A stretch of DNA of 64,000 nt from NCBI GenBank assembly GCA_035344155.1, contig DAORAL010000020.1, positions 1-64,000 of the forward strand. The letters run 5' to 3'. Origin of the DNA: UBA1845 sp002338715 (lineage in GTDB: Bacteria > Planctomycetota > Phycisphaerae > UBA1845). The stretch's first letter is position 1; each line of letters starts with the position of its first letter. Under the pieces are notes generated by a model. That model saw only the letters and a list, made by a program, of their open reading frames with translations, was not told the origin of the DNA and did no database searches. Shown here one piece after another: positions 44,930 through 53,446 of this stretch. A program made the position numbers and the translations under genes.

Positions 44930-45469
44930 TCAGCCCTGGTCGGTAGAACCGGCAAGCAATTGCTGGCGGCGCTGCTGGGCGGCTTTGACTTCCGGCACGC
45001 TCAGCCAGGCAGCCGTCACTTTGCCGGCATCGAACATCACACAGGCACAACCGTCCCGCCCGGGCATGATCAACCCTTTTCGCGGTCCGGAAACCACGAG
45101 GAACGGCTGTTCTTCCAACTCGAGTCGGCTGACCTCCTCCGGGCTGGGGTAGGGCACAAACGGAGTCCCGTTTTCAATTTCATGGCCATCCGGGAACTTT
45201 TGTGGCAGGAACTTCCGTTCATCGAGGATCTTCTGCAAGTCGGCTGCTACACCTTTCGCCCATCGCATCCCCTCGTCCTTGGTACGCGTGTCGCGCTGTT
45301 GCACAACGACCAAGCAATAAACGATGGCCGACACAATCAGAAAGAGCACCGTCTTTCGGAAACTCCGACTGAGTTCGCGACGCCGGGACAATTGATTGGG
45401 CAAGTCAGTCAGCGCAGAAGATGGGTCATCGGGCGTTGGTCCCTCGCGATGATCTAGACTTGCTGACAT
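44930..45469 (-). CDS. Single-pass membrane protein, unknown function
   Basis: 179 aa from ATG 45469 (a start three codons earlier is possible). The cytoplasmic N-terminus (~40 residues) leads to one helix (about 40-58, TVLFLIVSAIVYCLVVV), then a charged outer part with ERKFLPQKFPDGHEIENGTPFVPYPSPEEVSRLELEEQPFLVVSGPRKGLIMPGRDGCACVMFDAGKVTAAWLSVPEV. The latter looks like a compact domain of the kind found in pilin-like or H-X9-DG planctomycete proteins, but I do not recognise it. It lies upstream of rpmI on the same strand. Confidence 0.65.
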   Translation of the reverse strand: MSASLDHREGPTPDDPSSALTDLPNQLSRRRELSRSFRKTVLFLIVSAIVYCLVVVQQRDTRTKDEGMRWAKGVAADLQKILDERKFLPQKFPDGHEIENGTPFVPYPSPEEVSRLELEEQPFLVVSGPRKGLIMPGRDGCACVMFDAGKVTAAWLSVPEVKAAQQRRQQLLAGSTDQG

Positions 45470-45561
45470 GAAGCCCAATACCCCGGAACGAATACGACCT
45501 TCAGCGCAAGAACGCTGCGGTCATGCACCCACTTTGACCGTCCGCAACTTTAACCGCCTGT

Positions 45562-45593
45562 AATTTTGATCGACTGCAATTTTGATCGACTGC
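45562..45593 (+). repeat. Tandem repeat, two 16-bp units
   Basis: AATTTTGATCGACTGC occurs at 45562-45577 and 45578-45593 in perfect tandem, in the 307-bp gap between the FHA gene and the single-pass membrane protein gene. Nothing else was recognised in that gap apart from a weak GAAACGCC/GGCGTTTC stem around 45660-45695. Confidence 0.6.
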
Positions 45594-45785
45594 GGTTGGA
45601 CTCATCCGCAACAGGGATGATCCGATCACAAAGCAGACAAACGGTCATGCGTGTTGTGCCAGAAACGCCACTGCCCCCGACCAAAAAACGGGCGTTTCCG
45701 CATCCTGATAAGTAATAACAAGCTTGGGTGCAATCCACCAACCGACCAGATTCCCAATCAGTGATTGGGTATCAATCACGCACCG

Positions 45786-46277
45786 CTAGAGATCATCGTC
45801 ATCAAACGGATCGATTGCGGTCTGATCAGCACTGGACGCCAACGCTTCCAGAGCGCTGATCGGATCAAGTTCGTCCTCGATCGCAGCCTCGCCGGGCAGC
45901 GGATCCAAATCCGCTTGGGCCGATCCGCCCGCGGAGTCGTGTCTCTTGAGCTTGGTCTTGACGGGTCTGAGTTCAGTGGGCTCGCCATCGATTTGAAGCG
46001 TGAAGACAACAGGACCGATCACGACATGATCACCGGCGCTTAGCGACGACTGCTTGACCCGCTTGTTGTTGACGTAGGTTCCGTTTGAACTGCCCAGGTC
46101 CTTTACGAAAACCTCTTCGTCTTTGATCTTGAATTCTGCATGACGGCGGGATACTTCCGTCACCGGGATGCGAATGTCGCAATCGTTCTTGCGCCCGACG
46201 CACGTGGTTTCCGGGTTCAATGGGAAGTCGCGCCGTTCGCCGTTGGAACGAAACATGACCAGTTTGGCGTCGATCAT
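45786..46277 (-). CDS. FHA-domain protein
   Basis: 163 aa. The forkhead-associated fold is complete: G28-R29, S43-RR-H46, and S64-N65-G66-T67 with following VNNKRV. It would bind phosphothreonine peptides and act in Ser/Thr kinase signalling. After the domain (about residue 95) the protein ends in an acidic, Ala/Asp-rich tail (IDPFDDDDL). GAGG precedes ATG 46277. No kinase is encoded next to it. Confidence 0.9.
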   Translation of the reverse strand: MIDAKLVMFRSNGERRDFPLNPETTCVGRKNDCDIRIPVTEVSRRHAEFKIKDEEVFVKDLGSSNGTYVNNKRVKQSSLSAGDHVVIGPVVFTLQIDGEPTELRPVKTKLKRHDSAGGSAQADLDPLPGEAAIEDELDPISALEALASSADQTAIDPFDDDDL

Positions 46278-46553
46278 GTGGGGTCCTCGATATTGTCCTG
46301 TTATCAGAGACGACCTACTGTTGGTTGCTCTGGGCGGTTACAAAGACCGGGCCGCCGCGACAAGTGGGCTCCAGCACGCCCAAACAAATGACGCACTTCG
46401 TTGCGCCACTGACCCGCGAAACCAGACCGTTGAAACATCGGCTTCGGAAACCTAGCCCTCGACCCTGCAAATCGACTATAACCCATTGCAGGGCAAGGTG
46501 CAATCGACTTCACAAGCCGCCGAATTTCGACGCCTCGGCCGCACGGACAACCG

Positions 46554-47783
46554 GTGATTCACAAGCTGATGAACAGAGCGATTTCAGAACAGAGTCTGGG
46601 CCTGTATCTGCATTGGCCTTTCTGCGAATCCAAGTGTGGATACTGCGACTTCTATTCAGTACCGCTGAAAGGTCGCGATGTGGCTCCACTACTAAGCGCC
46701 TTCGCCAAAGACCTTCGACTTAGGGTGGCTGAGTGCAACGCCCCCATCGACACGATTTTCTGGGGCGGTGGAACGCCGACAACGCTCGAACACGAAAATC
46801 TCGCCGTCGCCTTGGGCTGTATCCGCGATGCCGTCGAGGATCACCCCGTTTGCGAATTTACGATCGAAGCCAACCCAGCCACCGTCGACGATGCGAAAGC
46901 CCGCGTGCTCGTCGAACACAGCGTCACGCGTCTGTCACTTGGCGCTCAATCGTTTCATCAAAACGAACTCGACGCACTGGAGCGCCTGCACATTCCCAGC
47001 GATGTCCCTGAAGCCATTCGCATCATCCGCAGCGCCGGCATCACCAACTACAACATCGATCTGATCTTCGGCGTCGGCGGCCAAACGTTGGATAGCTGGA
47101 AAGAATCGCTCGCCCGCGCTGTCGATCTCGATCCGCCCCACCTGGCCTGCTACGGACTCACCTACGAACATGGCACGTCGTTGACCAAGCAACTCAAGCT
47201 CGGAACCATTCAGGCCTGCGACGAACAACTCGAAGCCGACATGTTCCTCGCTTGCAAAGACTTTCTCGAAAGCTGCGGTTACGAACATTACGAATTGTCC
47301 AACTACGCCAAGCCCGGACACCAGTGCCTGCACAATCTGATTTACTGGAGAAACGGTTCATACCAAGCCGTCGGTCCCTCTGCCGCGGGATGCCTTCGCG
47401 ATGTTCGCTTCAAGAATGTCTGCGACGTCAACGAATACATTCGATCGATCAATGAACACGGTCACGCGATCGCCGAACGCGAGACAATCTCCAACACCGA
47501 ACGCGCCCTCGAATGCCTGATGATGCGCATGCGACTGGTTGACGGGCTGGACCTGGTTGCGTTTCAAACTTGCACGGGCATCAATCTGGCGGAGAATTGT
47601 CGCGAAGCCGTCGTGCGCCTGACCCAAGCCGGGCTGATCGAATGCGACCATGCCAAACTGTGCATGACGCGGCGCGGATTGCTGATGGCCGACACCGTTA
47701 TTCGCGAACTGGCGTCGGAATTGGACCCGCCGTCGGGCATGTCGCTCAACGTGATTACCAGCCGCCCCAGTGTCGATTCATGA
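46554..47783 (+). CDS. hemW: HemW-like radical SAM heme chaperone
   Basis: 409 aa from GTG 46554; ATG 46569 is also possible. The radical SAM triad C24-ESK-C28-GY-C31-DF follows LGLYLHWPFC, the HemW signature. Further marks are FWGGGTPTTLEHENL, EANPATV, RLSLGAQSFHQNELDALER, NIDLIFGVGGQT and the C-terminal HemN_C part (ECLMMRMRLVDGLDL). HemW lacks the extra Cys of true HemN and binds heme rather than oxidising coproporphyrinogen, so the old name oxygen-independent oxidase should be avoided. Confidence 0.92.
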   Translation: MIHKLMNRAISEQSLGLYLHWPFCESKCGYCDFYSVPLKGRDVAPLLSAFAKDLRLRVAECNAPIDTIFWGGGTPTTLEHENLAVALGCIRDAVEDHPVCEFTIEANPATVDDAKARVLVEHSVTRLSLGAQSFHQNELDALERLHIPSDVPEAIRIIRSAGITNYNIDLIFGVGGQTLDSWKESLARAVDLDPPHLACYGLTYEHGTSLTKQLKLGTIQACDEQLEADMFLACKDFLESCGYEHYELSNYAKPGHQCLHNLIYWRNGSYQAVGPSAAGCLRDVRFKNVCDVNEYIRSINEHGHAIAERETISNTERALECLMMRMRLVDGLDLVAFQTCTGINLAENCREAVVRLTQAGLIECDHAKLCMTRRGLLMADTVIRELASELDPPSGMSLNVITSRPSVDS

Positions 47784-47970
47784 ACCTTGACCCTATTTGC
47801 GACGTAATTGTCATTGGAAGATGTGCAATCTAAAATGTCGACTTTACGGGGTGATCGCCGTTTGGATCACCCCGGCAACCCAAAGACTTACTCGGATTGA
47901 TTCGTTGATCACGTATCATTCGTTGATACGGCGGCTTCAGTCGATTGCGAAACGGAGTTAAACGATCGTC

Positions 47971-49095
47971 ATGCTATTTCAGCCGCCCATCGCCCCGAGT
48001 TATTCCAAGCTGTCGCCCGAAGAAATCGCGGCGCAAATCCGCGAGCACAAGCGCAACTTCGGCGACCGACTCGTCATCCTCGGGCACCACTATCAGCAAG
48101 ACGACGTCCTCGAATTCGCCGACTTCACCGGCGACAGCCTCAAGCTCTCGCAGATCGCAGCCCAGCAAAATGCGGCTGAATTCGTGGTGTTTTGCGGCGT
48201 GCACTTTATGGCCGAGTCGGCTGACATCCTCACCGACGACTCGGTGAAAGTGATTCTGCCCGACCTGTCGGCTGGCTGCTCCATGGCAGACATGGCCGCC
48301 CTCGACCAACTCGAAGACGCTTGGGCGTTTCTCGCCGAATCAACCGACGCGAAAATCATCCCCATCACCTACGTCAACTCGGCGGCTAGCATCAAAGCGT
48401 TTTGCGGGATGCACGACGGCGCATGTTGCACGAGCAGCAATGCGGCGATGGTGCTCGAATGGGCGTTCAAACACGGCGAGAAGGTTATCTTCCTGCCCGA
48501 TCAACACCTCGGGCGCAACACGGCTTACGCGATGGGCATCCCGCTCGACGACATGGTGGTCTACGATCCGAAAGAACCCGACGGCGGGTTGTCGGCGAAA
48601 CAGGCCAGCGCCGCGAAGGTGATTTTGTGGAAGGGACATTGCAGCGTGCACCAATTGTTCAATGCCGCGCAGTGCGATGCCATCCGCGCCAACGAACCCG
48701 ATCGCAAAATCCTCGTCCACCCCGAGTGCAGTTGGGAGGTCGTCCAGAAAGCCGACCTGGCTGGCAGCACCGAGTTCATCATCAACACGATCGAGCAAGC
48801 GCCGAAAGGCAGCAAGTGGGCGATCGGCACCGAAGTGCATCTCGTCAACCGCCTGACCAACACGCACACCGACAAGGATGTGCGTTCGCTCGCGACGATC
48901 CAATGTTTGTGCACGACGATGTATCGCATCAGCCCGACGCAACTTCTGTGGAGCCTCGACGAACTGGCAGACGGCAGGGTCTCCAATCAGATCCGCGTGC
49001 ACGCCGAGGTCAAGCGCTGGGCCAACGTCGCGCTCGAACGAATGCTCACCAACGTGTCATCCACCCCCAAGGCCATCTCGGGCCATGTCGATTGA
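47971..49095 (+). CDS. nadA: Quinolinate synthase
   Basis: 374 aa. Family marks are LVILGHHYQQDDVLEFADFTGDSLKL, the three cluster-binding Cys in SAGCSM, HPEC and CLCTTM, and YVNSAASIKAFC and LPDQHLGRNTAY. It condenses iminoaspartate with dihydroxyacetone phosphate to quinolinate using a 4Fe-4S cluster, for NAD synthesis. The nadB and nadC genes are not adjacent. A GGAG lies about 14 bp before ATG 47971, rather distant. Confidence 0.96.
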   Translation: MLFQPPIAPSYSKLSPEEIAAQIREHKRNFGDRLVILGHHYQQDDVLEFADFTGDSLKLSQIAAQQNAAEFVVFCGVHFMAESADILTDDSVKVILPDLSAGCSMADMAALDQLEDAWAFLAESTDAKIIPITYVNSAASIKAFCGMHDGACCTSSNAAMVLEWAFKHGEKVIFLPDQHLGRNTAYAMGIPLDDMVVYDPKEPDGGLSAKQASAAKVILWKGHCSVHQLFNAAQCDAIRANEPDRKILVHPECSWEVVQKADLAGSTEFIINTIEQAPKGSKWAIGTEVHLVNRLTNTHTDKDVRSLATIQCLCTTMYRISPTQLLWSLDELADGRVSNQIRVHAEVKRWANVALERMLTNVSSTPKAISGHVD

Positions 49096-49182
49096 GTTGC
49101 GTAGATTAAGAACGCGCACGCCACCCATCATCGCCCCACACCGGGTGCGAGGGAAAACGCTCGCGACATTTCCATTGATGGC

Positions 49183-49188
49183 TATAAT
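49183..49188 (+). promoter_or_regulatory. Possible -10 box for a leaderless hpt transcript
   Basis: A perfect TATAAT ends seven bases before ATG 49195, so a transcript from it would begin at or next to the start codon. No ribosome site is seen before the ATG. A -35 match is poor, so this stays tentative. Confidence 0.3.
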
Positions 49189-49194
49189 GCCGCG

Positions 49195-49734
49195 ATGGAA
49201 ACCGACATTGATCGAATTCTGATTACCGACCGCGAACTGGCTCAGCGCGTCAAGGAACTGGCTTCCCAGATTGCTGCGTGCTATCCCGACGAGGACACGG
49301 GGCTTATTCTCGTGCCCATTTTGTCGGGTTCGATCATTTTCCTGGCGGATCTGATTCGCCACATGCCGATAAAAATGAAGCTGGGGATGATGACCGTGTC
49401 CAGCTATTCCGGGGCGACCACCGAATCGCAAGGTCCAAAGCTGGAGATGGACCTCGAAGAAGACATCCACGATCAGCACGTGCTGGTGGTCGATGACATT
49501 CTTGATACGGGCAAGACGCTTCGCTTTGTTCGAAGCAATTTAAGCAAGCGAAACCCAAGATCGATTCGGACGGCTGTCCTGCTGCGTAAACCGGAAAAAG
49601 CGCCGCCCGACGTGACCGCCGACTTCGTCGGATTTGAAATTGCGGATGAATTTGTCGTAGGGTATGGCCTCGACTATGACGACCACTATCGAAATTTCCC
49701 GCACATTGCCGTCCTCAAACCGGATTGCTATTGA
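49195..49734 (+). CDS. hpt: Hypoxanthine phosphoribosyltransferase
   Basis: 179 aa, normal length. The PRPP-binding loop is VLVVDDILDTGKT (97-109), the SYSGATTESQG flexible loop covers about 70-80, and DFVGFEIADEFVVGYGLDYDDHYRNFPHIAVLKP forms the base-binding end. It salvages hypoxanthine or guanine with PRPP. The next gene starts inside its last 71 bp in another frame. Confidence 0.95.
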   Translation: METDIDRILITDRELAQRVKELASQIAACYPDEDTGLILVPILSGSIIFLADLIRHMPIKMKLGMMTVSSYSGATTESQGPKLEMDLEEDIHDQHVLVVDDILDTGKTLRFVRSNLSKRNPRSIRTAVLLRKPEKAPPDVTADFVGFEIADEFVVGYGLDYDDHYRNFPHIAVLKPDCY

Positions 49735-50326
49735 GCAAGCGCCGACCCGGGTCGTCGCCGATGCGCGTCGATTCAGTGCAGCGGCTGTCAAGACGCCGGC
49801 AGTCTCTTCCGACGAACCGCTCTCGATCGCCGAGCAGATTATCGACGGCGGTGAAACGGTTTTGCTGGCGATCAAACCTTCGCTCTGGTTCGTCCTGTTT
49901 GATTCGGCGCGATGGATTTTCCTGGGCGGCACGCTGCTTTTGATTTCGATCTTTTCCTCGTTTCAGGTTGCCGGTATCTCGCGGCAGACGATCGGGCAGA
50001 TCGGCGCGGCGATCATCATCATTCGAACGGGCATGGCCTTCTTGCGGTGGGTGTCACGGTTTTACATCTTGACCAATCGCCGGGTCATGCGCGTGCGGGG
50101 CGTGTTCAAAGTCGACATCCTCTCATGTCCGCTGCTATCGATCCGACGTACCGAGATCACCATCGGCCCGCATGAAAGAATGACACGGCTTGGCACTATC
50201 CTCTTCGCTTCCGACGAAGTGCCCTGCGACGACTTCCACTGGTTCCAGATCAACAAAGTCGAGGAAGTCCACGAACGCATCCGCCGGGCCATCAACCGCG
50301 CTTCCGACGAACAGCCACATATCTGA
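49664..50326 (+). CDS. Bacterial PH-domain (DUF304/bPH2) membrane protein
   Basis: 220 aa if it starts at ATG 49664 (ATG 49676 is also in-frame); this overlaps hpt by 71 bp. Two membrane helices (about 77-102 and 104-124) are followed by a bPH2-like unit: SRFYILTNRRVMRVRGVFKVDILSCPLLSIRRTEI, GTILFASDE and an amphipathic end FHWFQINKVEEVHERIRRAI. The YxxTNRRV pattern is the mark of the family. Role unknown; related proteins sit in the membrane and may bind lipid. Confidence 0.78.
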   Translation: MASTMTTTIEISRTLPSSNRIAIEQAPTRVVADARRFSAAAVKTPAVSSDEPLSIAEQIIDGGETVLLAIKPSLWFVLFDSARWIFLGGTLLLISIFSSFQVAGISRQTIGQIGAAIIIIRTGMAFLRWVSRFYILTNRRVMRVRGVFKVDILSCPLLSIRRTEITIGPHERMTRLGTILFASDEVPCDDFHWFQINKVEEVHERIRRAINRASDEQPHI

Positions 50327-50340
50327 GATATATGCGTCGC

Positions 50341-50404
50341 GTAGGGTGGGCCGTGCCCACCAGTCGTTTCGTGCGCGAAAAGCGGTGGGCACGGCCCACC
50401 CTAC
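50341..50404 (+). repeat. GGTGGGC inverted-repeat hairpin element (copy 2)
   Basis: A perfect inverted repeat with 21-bp arms (50341-50361 and 50384-50404, starting GTAGGGTGGGCCGTGCC) and a 22-nt loop. It lies between the PH-domain gene and trpS. The arms match copy 1 at 20561-20630 almost fully, but loop sequences differ, so the arms are the conserved part. I recall the same GTGGGC...GCCCAC elements in other planctomycetes. Confidence 0.85.
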
Positions 50405-50497
50405 AAGAAGCGTCCCCATCCACCGCACATTCATCCGGCATATTGCAAATAACCGCTTGCTTGGTAGGTTACCGACTTCATTTTTCGGGAGGCGAAC

Positions 50498-51478
50498 ATG
50501 CGCGTATTATCCGGCGTCCAATCCAGCGGTAAGCTCCATCTGGGCAATTATCTCGGGGCACTCAAACAGCACCTCGAGTTGCAGGAAGACAACGAGTGCT
50601 TCTACTTCATCGCCAATTACCACGCGATGACCACCGTGCACGATGCCGATCTCGCCCGCCAACTCGCCCGCGACGTCGCGCTCGACTACCTCGCGCTCGG
50701 CCTCGATCCAACGAAAGCGGCTCTCTACCGCCAGACCGACCTGCCCGAAGTCTGCGAGCTGCAATGGATATTGAGCTGCGTCACTGGCAAGGGTCTGCTC
50801 GAGCGGGCCGTCAGCTACAAGGACAAACTCGCCAAGGGTCTGCAATCGTCGATGGGATTGTTTTGCTATCCGGTGTTGCAAGCCGCAGACATTTTGATCG
50901 TCGAGTCGGACATTGTGCCGGTCGGTAAGGATCAGGTGCAGCACATCGAGATGACTGCGGACATGGCCGGTTACTTCAACGGCGCATTCGGCAATGGCGA
51001 AGAGATTCTTAAAGCCCCCGAAGCTCGCCTCAACAAGGCGTTCACCGTACCCGGTATCGACGGCCAAAAGATGTCCAAAAGCTATGGCAACGGCATCGAA
51101 CTGTTCGACACGCCAAAGAACAGCAAGAAGCGCATCATGAGCATCCTCACCGACAGCACGCCGGTCGAAGACCCCAAGGACCCGACGAAATGCAACGTCT
51201 TCGCGATCCTCAGCCTTATGGTGGATGACAAAGAACTCGCCGAATGGGAGAATCGCTATCGCGCCGGTGGCATGGGATATGGCGACGTCAAGAAGAGACT
51301 GGCTGAACGCTTCGAAGAAACCTTCGGCCCCGCTCGCGAAAGACGAGCCGAACTCGAAAAGGACGAAGCCTACGTCGAAGGCGTCCTCGTCGAAGGCGCT
51401 AAGAAAGCAAGAGCCATCGCCGAACCACTGATGGCCAAGATCCGCGAGGCCTGCGGCTTGCAAACTGCGAAAAAATAG
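50498..51478 (+). CDS. trpS: Tryptophan-tRNA ligase
   Basis: 326 aa from ATG 50498 with GGGAGG five bases upstream. The class I HIGH-type motif is HLGN at 14-17 in SGKLHLGNYLGA, and KMSKS is at 191-195. YPVLQAADILIV and VPVGKDQVQHIEM are characteristic TrpRS segments. Length is normal for the bacterial B-type enzyme. Confidence 0.97.
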   Translation: MRVLSGVQSSGKLHLGNYLGALKQHLELQEDNECFYFIANYHAMTTVHDADLARQLARDVALDYLALGLDPTKAALYRQTDLPEVCELQWILSCVTGKGLLERAVSYKDKLAKGLQSSMGLFCYPVLQAADILIVESDIVPVGKDQVQHIEMTADMAGYFNGAFGNGEEILKAPEARLNKAFTVPGIDGQKMSKSYGNGIELFDTPKNSKKRIMSILTDSTPVEDPKDPTKCNVFAILSLMVDDKELAEWENRYRAGGMGYGDVKKRLAERFEETFGPARERRAELEKDEAYVEGVLVEGAKKARAIAEPLMAKIREACGLQTAKK

Positions 51479-51773
51479 CGACTTTGTCGCGTCGTGTTTG
51501 AAGTTTGCCGCTTTCGCGCTGCACGGGTTCCATTTCCGAAACGGATGCGATCTTGAAAATTATTGACTTGGCCCTCACAGCTCTTTCAGGGAACGATTGA
51601 TGGACGATCTGGATTTGGCGCACGAGTCGCTACTGTTTTCGATTGAGCCGGCAAACCGATTCAAATAGAATGCTTTAGTTAGGTTTGATATCCTGGAATT
51701 CCTGGCTCTGGCCCTTGGGAATTCCTTTCCAACCTTTCGCGAGAAATGCTCCGCGGGCTTGGCGGGCGAAAGA

Positions 51774-52025
51774 ATGCCTCAAATCACCGATCAAGAAAAG
51801 CTACTTGGAGAATACGAACTGATTTGGGTTTCTAATGGCCCATCGAATGGCATGTGGAGTGGCCAGTATTTAAGATGCCCAACTTGCGGCTACTATGTTT
51901 TGAAAGGCAATGGCTACGATGCCTGCACATGCGGGAATATCGTTATTGACTCAGATATGCTTAGGGTGATTGTATCGCATACATCGCAGTCGGAGATAGA
52001 AGTATTCAACGCCCGCAAGAAATGA
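51774..52025 (+). CDS. Small zinc-ribbon-like hypothetical protein
   Basis: 83 aa from ATG 51774; a start at 51759 would add five residues. Four cysteines (CPTCGYYVLKGNGYDACTCGN) could bind one zinc ion. The rest has no known motif. The gene is more A+T-rich than its neighbours, and the 280 bp upstream (51479-51758) holds no other recognised feature except a possible 22-codon frame from ATG 51601. This may be a transferred piece; family unknown. Confidence 0.6.
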   Translation: MPQITDQEKLLGEYELIWVSNGPSNGMWSGQYLRCPTCGYYVLKGNGYDACTCGNIVIDSDMLRVIVSHTSQSEIEVFNARKK

Positions 52026-52080
52026 ATGCTGTGCGGGCTGTCGAACGGATTTCAAATCTCTCGGCACGAAGGGGCAAGCC

Positions 52081-52614
52081 ATGCTCGATCCACGTTCGCC
52101 CGATTTCAAACCGGTCATCGAAACGGCTGACGACGTCACGGCAAACGCCAAGGAATGGACGCCGCAGCGCGGACTCATCAACGGCATGATCGCATGCCTC
52201 ATCGCAGCCGCAATCATGACTGCAGCCTGGACCGCGCTGACCTGCAAAGCTCCGTTGGCGCTGATTTTTCACATCTGCGAAGACGCCAAAGCCACGCTGC
52301 TCCTCGGCGCGCTGGGGGCCATCATCGGATTCGTGATGACGTGGATTCTGTTTACTTGCATGCACAAAGTTTCGCGCATGATAAGCCGCCAGGGCACGAT
52401 CGGCGTGGTGATCGTCGCAGTCGCGAGCATCGTCGCCCGTCAGATCGCCATTGCATCGCTCGGCGTCACCGTCGACGGTCTCGAAGTATCCGGCTGGGAG
52501 TGGCTCGAACTGCGAAGAATCGTCATCTCCAACGTGGGCATGTGGCTGGGTATCGCTGCCGGGGTGTACCTGTTCCACGAAGGCGACTCGTTCGTTGAAA
52601 TGTTTTACAGCTAG
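52081..52614 (+). CDS. Membrane protein, unknown function
   Basis: 177 aa. Four likely membrane helices: about 32-53 (LINGMIACLIAAAIMTAAW), 70-92 (LLLGALGAIIGFVMTWILF), 104-125 (IGVVIVAVASIVARQIAIASL) and 146-165. The N-terminus is hydrophilic (MLDPRSPDFKPVIETADDV). I do not recognise the family. GGGGCAAG before ATG 52081 could serve as ribosome site. Its stop overlaps by 4 bp the stop of the convergent DUF6265-like gene. Confidence 0.6.
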   Translation: MLDPRSPDFKPVIETADDVTANAKEWTPQRGLINGMIACLIAAAIMTAAWTALTCKAPLALIFHICEDAKATLLLGALGAIIGFVMTWILFTCMHKVSRMISRQGTIGVVIVAVASIVARQIAIASLGVTVDGLEVSGWEWLELRRIVISNVGMWLGIAAGVYLFHEGDSFVEMFYS

Positions 52615-53156
52615 GCACCGCCGTCAACGGGCGCCAGCGTCATCGTTTGATTCACTTCCTTACCGCGCATCGTACCAATGACTTGAATCACCAGTTCGTC
52701 TGGCTTGGTGCGTTCATAGATGATCGTGTTGGGAAAATCGTGCTCCGGGTTGGCGAAGACGACGCGCTTCTTGGCTTCGTCGAATTCGGAGAGCTTAAAC
52801 GTCGTGCTGCTCTTCTTGCCGAATGGGTATGGCGTCAAAACGACTTCGCCCTCGATCGTCATGAAGTGCTCGAACTCGATCATCACCACGCGATCGCCGC
52901 GAAACTCCTTGCTGGAACTTAGAATCATTCCCCCTTCCGGCGTCGTGTATGCCGACTCCCATCGCCCACCGGGAAACGTCCCGATCCAGTTTCCCGCAAG
53001 GAAGCCCAACTGCTCGATCGCAACCTTGGGGGCTGTCGCCACCGCGTTGGTGGTTGCGTCGGTATTGTCTTTCGCCTCGTCAGCCGACAACCGGTTCAAA
53101 CACGCCGTTAGCAACACTGCAAAGGCGAATGCGGCGGTCATTTTTGCTTTGTTCAT
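52611..53156 (-). CDS. Secreted DUF6265-like protein
   Basis: 181 aa from ATG 53156 (AAGGG seven bases upstream); the open frame to 53306 is not used. Residues 1-25 are a signal peptide (MTAAFAFAVLLTACLNRLSADE; the Cys might make it a lipoprotein). The mature part reads IEQLGFLAGNWIGTFPGGRWESAYTTPEGGMILSSSKEF and VFANPEHDFPNTIIYERTKPDELVIQVIGTMRG, the beta-barrel-like pattern of DUF6265 and related lipocalin-like proteins. Function unknown. Confidence 0.7.
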   Translation of the reverse strand: MNKAKMTAAFAFAVLLTACLNRLSADEAKDNTDATTNAVATAPKVAIEQLGFLAGNWIGTFPGGRWESAYTTPEGGMILSSSKEFRGDRVVMIEFEHFMTIEGEVVLTPYPFGKKSSTTFKLSEFDEAKKRVVFANPEHDFPNTIIYERTKPDELVIQVIGTMRGKEVNQTMTLAPVDGGA

Positions 53157-53446
53157 GTGGAGCCCTTTTTTGTTCATGCGATTCATTGTGGTCACCGGCT
53201 TCCGTGCGTCGATTCTAACCATACGCCCGTCGTCGATCACACGATGGCCCTCCTGCCCCCCGCCGCCATCGTCGCTGGCGACACTCAAGGGGCTGAAAAT
53301 GCCCAAAGTCAGCCGCGATCGGCCTCAAGACGCCCCCGTTTCCTTCCGATAAAAAACGGGTTGGCGCACACTTTTTTCCGTCATTCGCCCCGTCGCGAAG
53401 GGCGGCTCGACGCATTCGGATTGTACAGTTTATCCGGAGAGGTTGG

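Noticed and set aside
50507..51463. Minus-strand 318-codon open frame opposite trpS
   Set aside because: Mirror frame of trpS; no domain motif.
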